A DNA stretch of 6,850 nucleotides from Hyphomonas sp. (GCA_003486945.1 DNFL01000172.1:1-6850), one strand, 5' to 3'; numbered from the stretch's first letter, positions 1 to 6,012 are shown. Translations and numbers: made by a program. Notes: generated by a model not told the origin, from the letters alone.

Positions 1-311
1 CCTTCCTGTCGCCGCTGCCCCTCAAATATCGTCAGGCAGAGCTTTATGCCGTCTCGTCGGAAGACCATTACCTGCGCGTGCACACGAGCGCCGGTGAGGA
101 ATTGATCCTGATGCGGCTGGCGGACGCGATGCGTGAGCTTGACGGCGCCGGCGGGCTGCAGGTGCACCGATCCTGGTGGGTGGCGAAATCCGGCGTCAAG
201 GATGTGCGCCGCGAAGGCAGCAAGCTCAGCCTCGTACTCGCCTCCGGCAAGACAGCGCCCGTCTCGCGCACCTACATGGCAGCGGTGAAGGAAGCCGGCC
301 TGTCGGCCTAG
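1..311 (+). CDS. LytTR-family DNA-binding regulator, C-terminal part (5' truncated)
   Basis: This is the 3' end of a gene that enters from the left; the open frame runs from base 3 with no start needed in the window and ends at TAG 309-311, giving 102 visible residues. The sequence fits a LytTR DNA-binding domain: a strand reading ELYAVSSEDHYLRVHT, then a segment ending in LADAMREL (the usual helix), then the hallmark QVHRSWWV and a final strand pair. LytTR proteins bind direct-repeat promoter elements and control transcription. The upstream part is outside the window, so I cannot say whether it carries a receiver domain (LytR/AlgR type) or transmembrane helices, as many alphaproteobacterial members do. 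An internal GTG at base 78 would cut the domain in half and is not the real start. The gene converges on the TAXI gene, and the two stop codons overlap. Confidence 0.85.
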   Translation, partial: FLSPLPLKYRQAELYAVSSEDHYLRVHTSAGEELILMRLADAMRELDGAGGLQVHRSWWVAKSGVKDVRREGSKLSLVLASGKTAPVSRTYMAAVKEAGLSA

Positions 312-313
312 GC
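306..313. other. Overlapping convergent stop codons inside a palindrome
   Basis: The bases CTAG at 308-311 contain TAG on both strands: 309-311 ends the LytTR gene on the plus strand and 308-310 ends the TAXI gene on the minus strand. They sit at the centre of the perfect 8-bp palindrome GCCTAGGC. There is no room for a separate terminator between the genes. I saw no U-rich hairpin next to the stops. Confidence 0.9.
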
Positions 314-1600
314 GACGATGTCCGTGACCGGCTCGGTCGAGATCAGCAGCTGCTTCACGAATTCGATATGGCTGCGCAGGCGGTAGAGATCGTCCGTATA
401 GGACAACGGCACATCAAGCTTGCCGATCTCGACCTGCAGTTTTTCCAGTTCTCGCTGAACGCCCTTGCGCGCATCCCCGGCCGGCAGCGCCCTGCCCTGC
501 GCCTCCAGCGCGCGCAGGTCCTTGTACCAGACATAGATCTTGCGGCGCACACGCCAGCGATAGATCGGCGGTGCAGCACGCACGAGCGGGAAGCCGAGCG
601 TCAGCAGCGGGATCGCCAGCACCCAGGCGCGGTCGAGAAAGTTTGCCACCGCGAACGGAAAATATCGGCGCAGGAAAGACGGGCCATCCTTGTAGTGGCG
701 CGCGACCTGCTTGCTGACCGGCAGGTCAGCATCCTGCATGTTCGGGAAACGGCCTGCGGGCGAGAACACGCTGCGTCCGCCATGAATGGTGAGGGCGGCA
801 TCAAGCAGCACCGATTCGATCGCCGGGTGGATATCCGTCTGCACGGCAAGTTGGGCGATGGCGGCGACCAGCGGCACATCCGCAGACGGAACATCCGCGC
901 CGACATCGGAAACGCCGCGCAGCAGCGTCACCGCCGAGAGACCGTCTTCACGCCGGGCGATGGCCTGCGCGCGGTCGAACGGCATCAGGCGCACGGCCGG
1001 GTCGCGCAACAGGGCCCGGATGTAGGGCGCATCCGGTGAGGCCGCGAAGGCAGCAGCATCAATCTGGCCGGCCAGCAGCGCAGCGGTTGCCTCGCTGGTC
1101 GGCAAGGTCTGACGTGACGCTGCAGGCCAATCGCCTCCGAAAGCCTGCTGCAAGGTGGTTGCGAGCGCGCGGGTTCCGGAGCCTTCCGGGCCGATGGAGA
1201 GGCGCAGTTTGCGAAGCTCGCCAAAATTCGCCGCGCTGGCGCCGCTACGCACAAAGACCCAGAACGGTTCCTCGAACAGGCCGCCCAGCGAGTGCAGCTC
1301 CGCGTCCGCCTCCGGTCCGGACAGTCCACCCTGCACGAGAGCAACGTCTGCCTCGCCTGCCATCAGCAGGGACAGGTTCTCGATAGAACCGGCCGTGTCG
1401 ACCAGAACGACCTCGATCCCCTGCTCGCCCAGCAGGCGCTGATATTCTTCGGCATAGGCATGATAGGCGCCGCCCGGCGCGCCGGCTGCAAACCGGATCT
1501 GCTTCGGCGGCGCCGGGTCCATCAGCATGAACGCCACGATGAAACCCAGCAGGGCCAGCGCTATCACCGGCGCATAGATGCGCCATGCTTCACGGGGCAT
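308..1600 (-). CDS. TAXI-family TRAP-type solute-binding protein, membrane-anchored at both ends
   Basis: A 430-residue protein. Residues about 8-27 form a hydrophobic helix, followed at 35-46 by IRFAAGAPGGAYHAYA, the glycine-rich opening of TAXI (COG2358/Imp-like) solute-binding proteins. The next segments (DTAGSIENLSLLMAGEADVA, then FVRSG and LRLSIGPEGSGTRA) also fit the family. A second hydrophobic helix lies at about 325-341 and is followed by a basic stretch (RWRVRRK) and an 80-residue, helix-rich tail with a possible short coiled coil at 376-397. By the positive-inside rule the binding domain is periplasmic and the tail cytoplasmic. Soluble TAXI proteins are usually near 320 residues, so the tail is extra. 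The ATG at 1600 is preferred because GGGAGG lies 7 nt upstream; an in-frame ATG at 1639 has no Shine-Dalgarno. The gene lies 76 nt after rlmH on the same strand. No DctM/DctQ-like permease is in view. The ligand is unknown. Confidence 0.82.
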   Translation of the reverse strand: MPREAWRIYAPVIALALLGFIVAFMLMDPAPPKQIRFAAGAPGGAYHAYAEEYQRLLGEQGIEVVLVDTAGSIENLSLLMAGEADVALVQGGLSGPEADAELHSLGGLFEEPFWVFVRSGASAANFGELRKLRLSIGPEGSGTRALATTLQQAFGGDWPAASRQTLPTSEATAALLAGQIDAAAFAASPDAPYIRALLRDPAVRLMPFDRAQAIARREDGLSAVTLLRGVSDVGADVPSADVPLVAAIAQLAVQTDIHPAIESVLLDAALTIHGGRSVFSPAGRFPNMQDADLPVSKQVARHYKDGPSFLRRYFPFAVANFLDRAWVLAIPLLTLGFPLVRAAPPIYRWRVRRKIYVWYKDLRALEAQGRALPAGDARKGVQRELEKLQVEIGKLDVPLSYTDDLYRLRSHIEFVKQLLISTEPVTDIVA

Positions 1601-1676
1601 GTTCGTCCCTCCCGACGTGGGCGCGCAGCGCACCCGCATGTTCCATAAGGCGGAGCGGCGCCCTGCTGCAACTGCC

Positions 1677-2141
1677 TCAGGCCTTGTGATAGGGTGTTCC
1701 GGCCAGAATGGTCATCGCGCGGTAAACCTGCTCGGCCAGCATCGCGCGCACCAGCCGGTGCGGCCAGGTCTGCGCCCCGAAGGCGATGGATTTCGGCACA
1801 ACGCGTCGCACATCTGCCGAAAAACCTTCTGCCCCGCCGATCAGGAACACGGCGTCGCGCTGGCCATCATCGCGCCAGGCAGCAAGGCGGCGCGCAAGTT
1901 CGGTGGAGGTGATGTTCTCGCCGGCCTCATCAAGGCGCAGGCTGATCGCCCCTTCCGGTATCCGGGTCAGAAGACGCGCGCCTTCTGCCTCCAGTCCACC
2001 GCCACTGGCGACTTCCGCCTCGTCCACGCCTCGAAAGCCCAGCTGCCGGGCGAGAGGCAGGGTGCGGCCGATATAGTCGTCTGCAAGGATACGCTCAGGC
2101 CCGTCCTTCAGCCTGCCAACCCCAAGGAGGGTGAGCCGCAT
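1677..2141 (-). CDS. rlmH: 23S rRNA (pseudouridine1915-N3)-methyltransferase RlmH
   Basis: A 154-residue protein, the normal length for RlmH (YbeA), a SPOUT-class methyltransferase that uses S-adenosylmethionine to methylate pseudouridine 1915 in helix 69 of 23S rRNA in assembled 70S ribosomes. It begins MRLTLLGVGRLKDGPER, carries the SAM-binding knot segment FLIGGAEGFSADV at about 99-111, and ends with the signature TWPHRLVRAMLAEQVYRA and GTPYHKA. The ATG at 2141 is chosen because the protein then starts exactly where the family does; the open frame extends a further 33 codons upstream, but that part overlaps rsfS and does not resemble RlmH. The start lies 4 nt after the rsfS stop. I see no strong Shine-Dalgarno, so translation is probably coupled to rsfS. 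RlmH and RsfS are neighbours in many bacteria. Confidence 0.95.
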   Translation of the reverse strand: MRLTLLGVGRLKDGPERILADDYIGRTLPLARQLGFRGVDEAEVASGGGLEAEGARLLTRIPEGAISLRLDEAGENITSTELARRLAAWRDDGQRDAVFLIGGAEGFSADVRRVVPKSIAFGAQTWPHRLVRAMLAEQVYRAMTILAGTPYHKA

Positions 2142-2145
2142 GGGT

Positions 2146-2544
2146 TCAGGACGCGCGGACGCGCTGGCTGGCGGGGTCAGAGACCCAGATCTTCTCGAGA
2201 TTGTAGAATTCGCGCACTTCCGGGCGGAAGAGGTGGACAATCACGTCGCCCGTATCGATCAGCACCCAGTCGGCATTCGCCATGCCTTCGACGCTGGGCG
2301 TGCGGCCGGTGAGGCGCTTCGCTTCCTGGGCGACATGGTCGGCAAGCGCAGAAACGTGACGCCCGGAACGCCCGGACGCAATGATCATGAAATCGGCAAG
2401 GGATGATTTGCCCTGCAGGTCGATGAAGGTCAGGTCTTCGGCCTTGTCATCTTCGAGGGTCTTGGAAAGGGCCTCGGCGAGCGCACGGATTTCGGCGATC
2501 GAGGCGTTCTTTGGGGGCTCAACCCGGTTCTTGGCGGATGGCAG
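2146..2544 (-). CDS. rsfS: Ribosomal silencing factor RsfS, probable CTG start
   Basis: RsfS (RsfA/YbeB/Iojap family) binds uL14 on the 50S subunit and blocks subunit joining when nutrients are scarce. Reading the minus strand by hand gives EDDKAEDLTFIDLQGKSSLA, then DFMIIASGRSGRHVSALADH, then DWVLIDTGDVIVHLFRPEVR and FYNLEKIW, all core motifs of the family. The first ATG in frame, at 2388, would remove the conserved EDDKAED to SSLAD segment. From there back to the in-frame TAA at 2578-2580 there is no ATG, GTG or TTG. The best candidate is CTG at 2544-2542, with AGAAGGA 9 nt upstream (2560-2554), giving 132 residues, slightly above the usual 105-130 because of a short N-terminal lead. ATC at 2499 is a weaker alternative. 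An automatic annotation is likely to truncate this gene. It is the first gene of the rsfS-rlmH-TAXI unit. Confidence 0.85.
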   Translation of the reverse strand: MPSAKNRVEPPKNASIAEIRALAEALSKTLEDDKAEDLTFIDLQGKSSLADFMIIASGRSGRHVSALADHVAQEAKRLTGRTPSVEGMANADWVLIDTGDVIVHLFRPEVREFYNLEKIWVSDPASQRVRAS

Positions 2545-2553
2545 GGCTACATT

Positions 2554-2560
2554 TCCTTCT
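2554..2560 (-). promoter_or_regulatory. Shine-Dalgarno that supports the CTG start of rsfS
   Basis: On the minus strand this reads AGAAGGA and lies 9 nt before the CTG at 2544. It is the only good purine-rich site between the in-frame stop at 2580 and the conserved RsfS core, and so it decides the choice of start. An ATG-TAG pair (2552-2547) lies between this site and the CTG, in another frame. Confidence 0.5.
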
Positions 2561-2612
2561 GTGGCAGGCCTGAATTCTTAACATGCACCGGCCCCTTCAA
2601 CCAGCAAAAAGG

Positions 2613-2638
2613 CAGATCGGTGTGCAATCGCCAATCTG
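2613..2638. promoter_or_regulatory. Inverted repeat in the rsfS / BON-lipoprotein divergent region
   Basis: Arms CAGATCGG (2613-2620) and CCAATCTG (2631-2638) are complementary at 7 of 8 positions and are separated by 10 nt. The dyad lies between the divergent start codons at 2544 and 2739. Its size and spacing fit a dimeric regulator's operator, but one such dyad can arise by chance. No regulator is identified. Confidence 0.3.
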
Positions 2639-2662
2639 TTCATTAGCTATACAGGGTTTCAT

Positions 2663-2692
2663 TTGGAATGTGCCCGAGTTTCGCCCTATCTT
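2663..2692 (+). promoter_or_regulatory. Possible sigma-70-type promoter for the BON lipoprotein operon
   Basis: TTGGAA (2663-2668) and TATCTT (2687-2692) each match 4 of 6 consensus bases, with an 18-nt spacer. This would place the transcript start near 2700, about 40 nt before the ATG at 2739. The match is weak; it is listed because position and spacing fit. Confidence 0.3.
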
Positions 2693-2738
2693 GCGTGTAA
2701 TGAGATCCGGGTCCCTCATGAACTTTAGGAAACCTCCC

Positions 2739-3458
2739 ATGCGTAGCGTTCTCGCCGTAACATCGCTTTTCGCAGCGGCCGCCCTCGCCAGTTGCGCCGC
2801 AGCAGTTCTCGGCACGGCCGGCGCTGTCGGCATCAATTCGATTCAGGAAAAAACCCTCGGCGAAGCCGTGGATGACGCCACCACCTCCAGCGAGATCAAA
2901 GCGAAACTTCTGAATGAAAGCGGCGCCAGGTTCGGCGAAGTAGATGTGGAAGTCGCCAACGGGCTCGTCCTGTTGTCGGGCCGGGTGAATGCGCCGGAAG
3001 ACCGCACCTATGCCGAAGGGATCGCATGGAGCGCCTCGCGCACGCAGGACGTGGCCAACGAAATCCGGATCGAGCCGCCGGGCGGTTTCTTTGCCAACGT
3101 GTCGGACGAAATCATCACCGGCCGGGTGCGCGCCCGCCTGCTCGGCTCGTCCAAGGTCAAGAGTGTCAACATAAACGTCGAGACCTATAGCGGCGTCGTC
3201 TACCTGATGGGCATTGCCCGCAGCGCCGAGGAGCTGCGCTCCGCCGCCGAGGAAGCCAGCGTTGTCGGCGGTGTGAAACAGGTCGTCTCGTATATCCGGG
3301 TGCGTGAGGCAGCTGCGAGGCAGGCCGCTCCGATCCGGACCGAGGCCCCAGTCACCTCGCCGCCGGCCCCCACTTATCAAGCGCCCCCTGACGCGTCATA
3401 TACAACCGAGCCGATGCCTGAACTGCACGGCGCAAGCTACGATCCAGGAAGCCGCTGA
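2739..3458 (+). CDS. Dual BON-domain outer-membrane lipoprotein (DolP/YraP-like)
   Basis: A 239-residue lipoprotein. Residues 1-19 form a lipoprotein signal peptide (MRSVLAV, an alanine-rich hydrophobic core, then the lipobox LASC with Cys19). Alanine at +2 predicts sorting to the outer membrane. Two BON domains follow, at about 46-114 (containing VEVANGLVLLSGRV) and 122-190 (containing VETYSGVVYLMGIA), then a proline-rich tail to the end. This is the domain plan of E. coli DolP (YraP), which binds anionic phospholipid and supports envelope integrity; DolP lacks such a long tail. The ATG at 2739 is chosen because AGGA lies 8 nt upstream and the signal peptide begins there; ATGs at 2718 and 2700 and a start at 2583 lack a comparable site and would put 7-52 extra residues before the signal peptide. 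gshB follows after 42 nt with no terminator seen, so the two are probably cotranscribed. Confidence 0.88.
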   Translation: MRSVLAVTSLFAAAALASCAAAVLGTAGAVGINSIQEKTLGEAVDDATTSSEIKAKLLNESGARFGEVDVEVANGLVLLSGRVNAPEDRTYAEGIAWSASRTQDVANEIRIEPPGGFFANVSDEIITGRVRARLLGSSKVKSVNINVETYSGVVYLMGIARSAEELRSAAEEASVVGGVKQVVSYIRVREAAARQAAPIRTEAPVTSPPAPTYQAPPDASYTTEPMPELHGASYDPGSR

Positions 3459-3500
3459 CACGGATGTGAGCCTTCCACCGCAACGGGAGGCCATCCGCGC

Positions 3501-4457
3501 GTGACGCTGCAAATCGCCATTCAGATGGACCCGCTGGAGCGGGTGAACATCGACGGGGACACGACCTTTGCCCTCGCCGAGGTCGCGCAGGCGCGGGGCT
3601 ATTGCCTGTTCGTCTACGGCCCGCAGGACCTTGCCTGGACCGAAGGCCGGCTGACCGCGCGGGTGCGCCCGGCAAAGGTGCAGCGCGTACAGGGGACGCC
3701 CGGTCTCTTCGGCGAATCGCAGACATTGGACCTCGCGAAGGAGACGGATGTCATCCTGATGCGTCAAGACCCGCCATTTGACATGGGCTACATCACCGCC
3801 TGCCATCTCCTGGAAGCGGTCTCCGGCGAAACGCTGGTGCTCAACGATCCGGCCGGCGTACGCTCCAGCCCCGAAAAAATTTTCCCGCTGATGTTCCCGG
3901 ACATCATGCCGCCCACACTGGTCACCCGCGACCGCGCCGCGATCGACGCCTTTCGGACCGAACACCGCGACATCATCGTCAAGCCGCTCTACGGCCATGG
4001 CGGCGCCGGCGTGTTCCGACTGACCTGGGAAGACCCGAACCTCGACTCGCTGCTGGAAATGTTCCTCAGCCGCTCCGGCGAGCCGGTGATGGTGCAGGCC
4101 TTCCTGCCGGCAGTTTCCGAAGGCGACAAGCGCATCATCCTGATCGACGGCGAGCCGGTGGGCGCCATCAACCGCAAGCCGAAATCCGGACAGGTGCGCT
4201 CCAACCTCGTCGTCGGCGGCACGGCTGAGGCGACGGAGCTTTCCGCCGCTGACCAAGCCATCTGCCAGCGGATCGGGCCGGAACTTAAACGCCGCGGACT
4301 GATGTTGACCGGCATCGACGTGATCGGCGGACGCCTGACCGAAGTGAACGTGACCTCCCCGACCGGCCTGCAAGCCCTGAAGCGGCTGTCGGGCATTGAT
4401 GCAGCTGCCAAATTCTGGGACGTTGTGGAAAGGAAGCTTGCGGCGCGGGGCCCGTAG
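3501..4457 (+). CDS. gshB: Glutathione synthase
   Basis: A 318-residue ATP-grasp enzyme that joins gamma-glutamylcysteine and glycine, using ATP and Mg2+, to make glutathione in the cytoplasm. The length matches the E. coli enzyme (316). Motifs in order: IAIQMDPLERVNIDGDTT (5-22), MRQDPPFDMGY (87-97), LNDPAGVRSSPEKIF (114-128), the ATP-binding loop KPLYGHGGAGVF (161-172), GDKRIILIDGEPVGAINRKP (208-227), RSNLVVGG (233-240), and IDVIGGRLTEVNVTSPTG (272-289), which carries the metal-binding residues. All key segments are present. The start is GTG at 3501 with GGGAGG 10 nt upstream; the next in-frame ATG (3525) would delete the conserved first strand. gshA, the enzyme for the preceding step, is not in this window. 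The small lipoprotein follows after 21 nt. Confidence 0.96.
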   Translation: MTLQIAIQMDPLERVNIDGDTTFALAEVAQARGYCLFVYGPQDLAWTEGRLTARVRPAKVQRVQGTPGLFGESQTLDLAKETDVILMRQDPPFDMGYITACHLLEAVSGETLVLNDPAGVRSSPEKIFPLMFPDIMPPTLVTRDRAAIDAFRTEHRDIIVKPLYGHGGAGVFRLTWEDPNLDSLLEMFLSRSGEPVMVQAFLPAVSEGDKRIILIDGEPVGAINRKPKSGQVRSNLVVGGTAEATELSAADQAICQRIGPELKRRGLMLTGIDVIGGRLTEVNVTSPTGLQALKRLSGIDAAAKFWDVVERKLAARGP

Positions 4458-4478
4458 CGTCATTGTTGGGGGATGTTG

Positions 4479-4835
4479 ATGAAACCGGTCACTGCCATTC
4501 TGTTCCTGTCGCTCGCTGCGGTGGGCACTGCCTGTTCCGATGCTGGTACGGCGAAAGTCGCCAGCAAGGAGGCAACCGTCGAAACCGCGTCTGCGGAAAC
4601 GGAAGTCAAAGGCAAGTTGAACCTGAACATCGGCCGCCCCGCGGAAGACCGCGGCGGGCTGATCGTGTCGGGCAATACGGGCAACTCCAACGGCCTGCTG
4701 ATTTCTCCCAGCTCCGGCGGCGGAAACATCAAGGATGTCGAGGGTCTGGATGTCCAGATCGTCGAATCACCAGATGACCTGCTGAAGGCACCAGAAAAGT
4801 CTGACGAAGACGAGATCATCCGGCTGCCGGAATAA
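4479..4835 (+). CDS. Small secreted acidic protein, probable lipoprotein, function unknown
   Basis: A 118-residue protein I do not recognise. Residues 1-19 look like a lipoprotein signal peptide: a lysine at 2, hydrophobic core, then AVGTAC with Cys19. Glycine at -3 is atypical for a lipobox, so lipidation is likely but not certain; serine at +2 would send it to the outer membrane. The mature part is low in aromatic residues and has a glycine/serine/asparagine-rich centre with two similar pieces, GGLIVSG (59-65) and NGLLISP (71-77), and a strongly acidic C-terminus (KSDEDEIIRLPE). No enzyme motif is seen. The start at 4479 is preferred over the ATG at 4473 because GGGGG (4468-4472) is 6 nt from the former and directly abuts the latter. 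It lies 21 nt after gshB and is probably in the same operon. Confidence 0.7.
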   Translation: MKPVTAILFLSLAAVGTACSDAGTAKVASKEATVETASAETEVKGKLNLNIGRPAEDRGGLIVSGNTGNSNGLLISPSSGGGNIKDVEGLDVQIVESPDDLLKAPEKSDEDEIIRLPE

Positions 4836-4848
4836 CTGCTCAGCCGGA
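4819..4848. terminator. Inverted repeat spanning the two convergent stop codons
   Basis: TCCGGCTG (4819-4826) and CAGCCGGA (4841-4848) are perfectly complementary, with a 14-nt loop that contains the TAA of the small lipoprotein gene and the first base of the hydrolase stop. The arms lie inside the ends of the two coding regions. Its position fits a bidirectional transcription end, but no run of T follows on either strand, so intrinsic termination is uncertain. Confidence 0.4.
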
Positions 4849-6012
4849 CAGGGTCTCCTGCCCCAGCCATTCCTTGCAGACCGAAACCGCCTGCGGCAGC
4901 AAATCCGGGCGCTCGATGTAATAGTGATCCGCTCCCTGAATATCCCGGTAGGCTTTCCGGGAATGGCCGACTGCATCGAACAGACGCTTCGCATGGCTGG
5001 GGGTGCAGGCAAGATCGGCCGTATTGTTGATCACCAGCACCGGGCAGGAAATGCGCGACGCGTTTCCGAGCCCATCCGCGCGCGTCGTGTCATAGCCCCA
5101 TTGCGAGAGCCATGAGCGCAGCGTGGTGAAACGCGCGAGGCCGACAGGCCCGTCATTCGCGATACGCGGTTCCCCCAGATAGCAGGTATGGGGACGCCGG
5201 TCGGAAGGCTCCTGAGTCGGATCTGTCCAGCACACGCTGGCCATTGTTCCGTGCACGGTGAAGGCGCGCTCCATCGTATGCTCTCCCTTGCGGCGGAATT
5301 CCGCCAACGTGTCCTTCACCCAGTCCGTGATGCGCCGGTTGCGGGCAATCTGCGCGGCGCGGAAGCGGGCGACGAACTCCTCCGTATAAGGAGGCTGCGC
5401 CGGACAGGCGGGGTCATAGATGTTCAGCGCCGCATCCCGCTCGAACGGGCGCGCCTCATTCGTGATCGACGGGTCCATCCACTCCGTCAGCGTGATCGCG
5501 CGGCTGACATGCGCGGCCAGCAGCATGATACCGTCGGCGGGCTGTAACGCCTTCTTCGTCAGGTCATAGGGATCGCCGGCCGGCGTCTCCGTGATTGTCG
5601 GGCGCTCCGCTTGGTCCTGATAGAACAGCGAGAGTGATCCGCCTCCGGACCATCCGCCAAGGATCACGCGCTTGTAGCCGAGCTTCGTGCGTGCATGCTC
5701 GATACAGGCGCCGAAATCGGCAGCACACTTTTCCATGATCAGCGCCGTATCGTTGCCCCGGTAGCGCGTGTTGCAATAAATCACATGCTGGCCTCCACGC
5801 GCGAGCGCCGAGACAAGCGGCAGGAAAGAGCCACCGCCAATCGGGTGGGAGAAGATGACAACGCTCTCGGCTTTCGTGCCCGCCGGATAGATGCGCATGC
5901 ATTCCACCGGAACAGTGTCACCTGCCCCGCCATACACATCCTTGAAGCTGGAGGGGTCCTTGTGCAGCACAAGATAGGGCTCCCGCACGATTTCCGCTGC
6001 GCCAACTGCCAT
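4840..6012 (-). CDS. Alpha/beta hydrolase with long lid insertion, substrate unknown
   Basis: A 390-residue cytoplasmic protein with no signal peptide. The alpha/beta hydrolase core is clear: strand and loop VVIFSHPIGGG at 51-61 (the HP-G region forms the oxyanion hole in this fold), VIYCNTRYRGND at 77-88, and the nucleophile elbow GWSGGG with Ser122. Asp333 (in NNTADLACTPSHA) and His363 (in QGADHYYIERPD) complete a plausible triad. About 150 residues between roughly 170 and 320 form a large insert, likely a lid that shapes the substrate pocket. Ten cysteines are spread along the chain, many for a protein of this size. The ATG at 6012 is preferred because AGGAGG lies 5 nt upstream; the frame extends to 6255, but that part overlaps the divergent gene. 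The divergent VOC gene suggests a catabolic role. It could be an esterase, a thioesterase or a C-C hydrolase; the sequence does not decide. Confidence 0.85.
   Translation of the reverse strand: MAVGAAEIVREPYLVLHKDPSSFKDVYGGAGDTVPVECMRIYPAGTKAESVVIFSHPIGGGSFLPLVSALARGGQHVIYCNTRYRGNDTALIMEKCAADFGACIEHARTKLGYKRVILGGWSGGGSLSLFYQDQAERPTITETPAGDPYDLTKKALQPADGIMLLAAHVSRAITLTEWMDPSITNEARPFERDAALNIYDPACPAQPPYTEEFVARFRAAQIARNRRITDWVKDTLAEFRRKGEHTMERAFTVHGTMASVCWTDPTQEPSDRRPHTCYLGEPRIANDGPVGLARFTTLRSWLSQWGYDTTRADGLGNASRISCPVLVINNTADLACTPSHAKRLFDAVGHSRKAYRDIQGADHYYIERPDLLPQAVSVCKEWLGQETLSG

Noticed and set aside
176..1039. 287-codon plus-strand open frame opposite the TAXI gene
   Set aside because: It overlaps the end of the LytTR domain in another frame and is antisense to the TAXI protein; composition is shadow-like.
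1601..1639. Earlier start for the TAXI protein at 1639
   Set aside because: No Shine-Dalgarno there, while 1600 has GGGAGG 7 nt away and begins just before the membrane helix.
1601..1676. GC-rich self-complementary stretch between rlmH and the TAXI gene
   Set aside because: Stems of only 3 bp with mismatches can be drawn; this is expected by chance at this GC content and gives no convincing terminator or riboswitch.
1578..2312. Long plus-strand open frame opposite rlmH and rsfS
   Set aside because: It is antisense to two clearly recognisable genes, has arginine/glutamine-rich composition typical of a shadow frame in GC-rich DNA, and shows no family motif.
2643..3380. Long minus-strand open frame opposite the BON lipoprotein gene
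   Set aside because: It mirrors the codon pattern of the real gene on the other strand and has no recognisable domain; the plus-strand protein has a signal peptide and two BON domains.
3396..4463. 355-codon minus-strand open frame opposite gshB
   Set aside because: It is longer than gshB itself but lies antisense to a fully motif-complete glutathione synthase; histidine/arginine-rich content is typical of a shadow.
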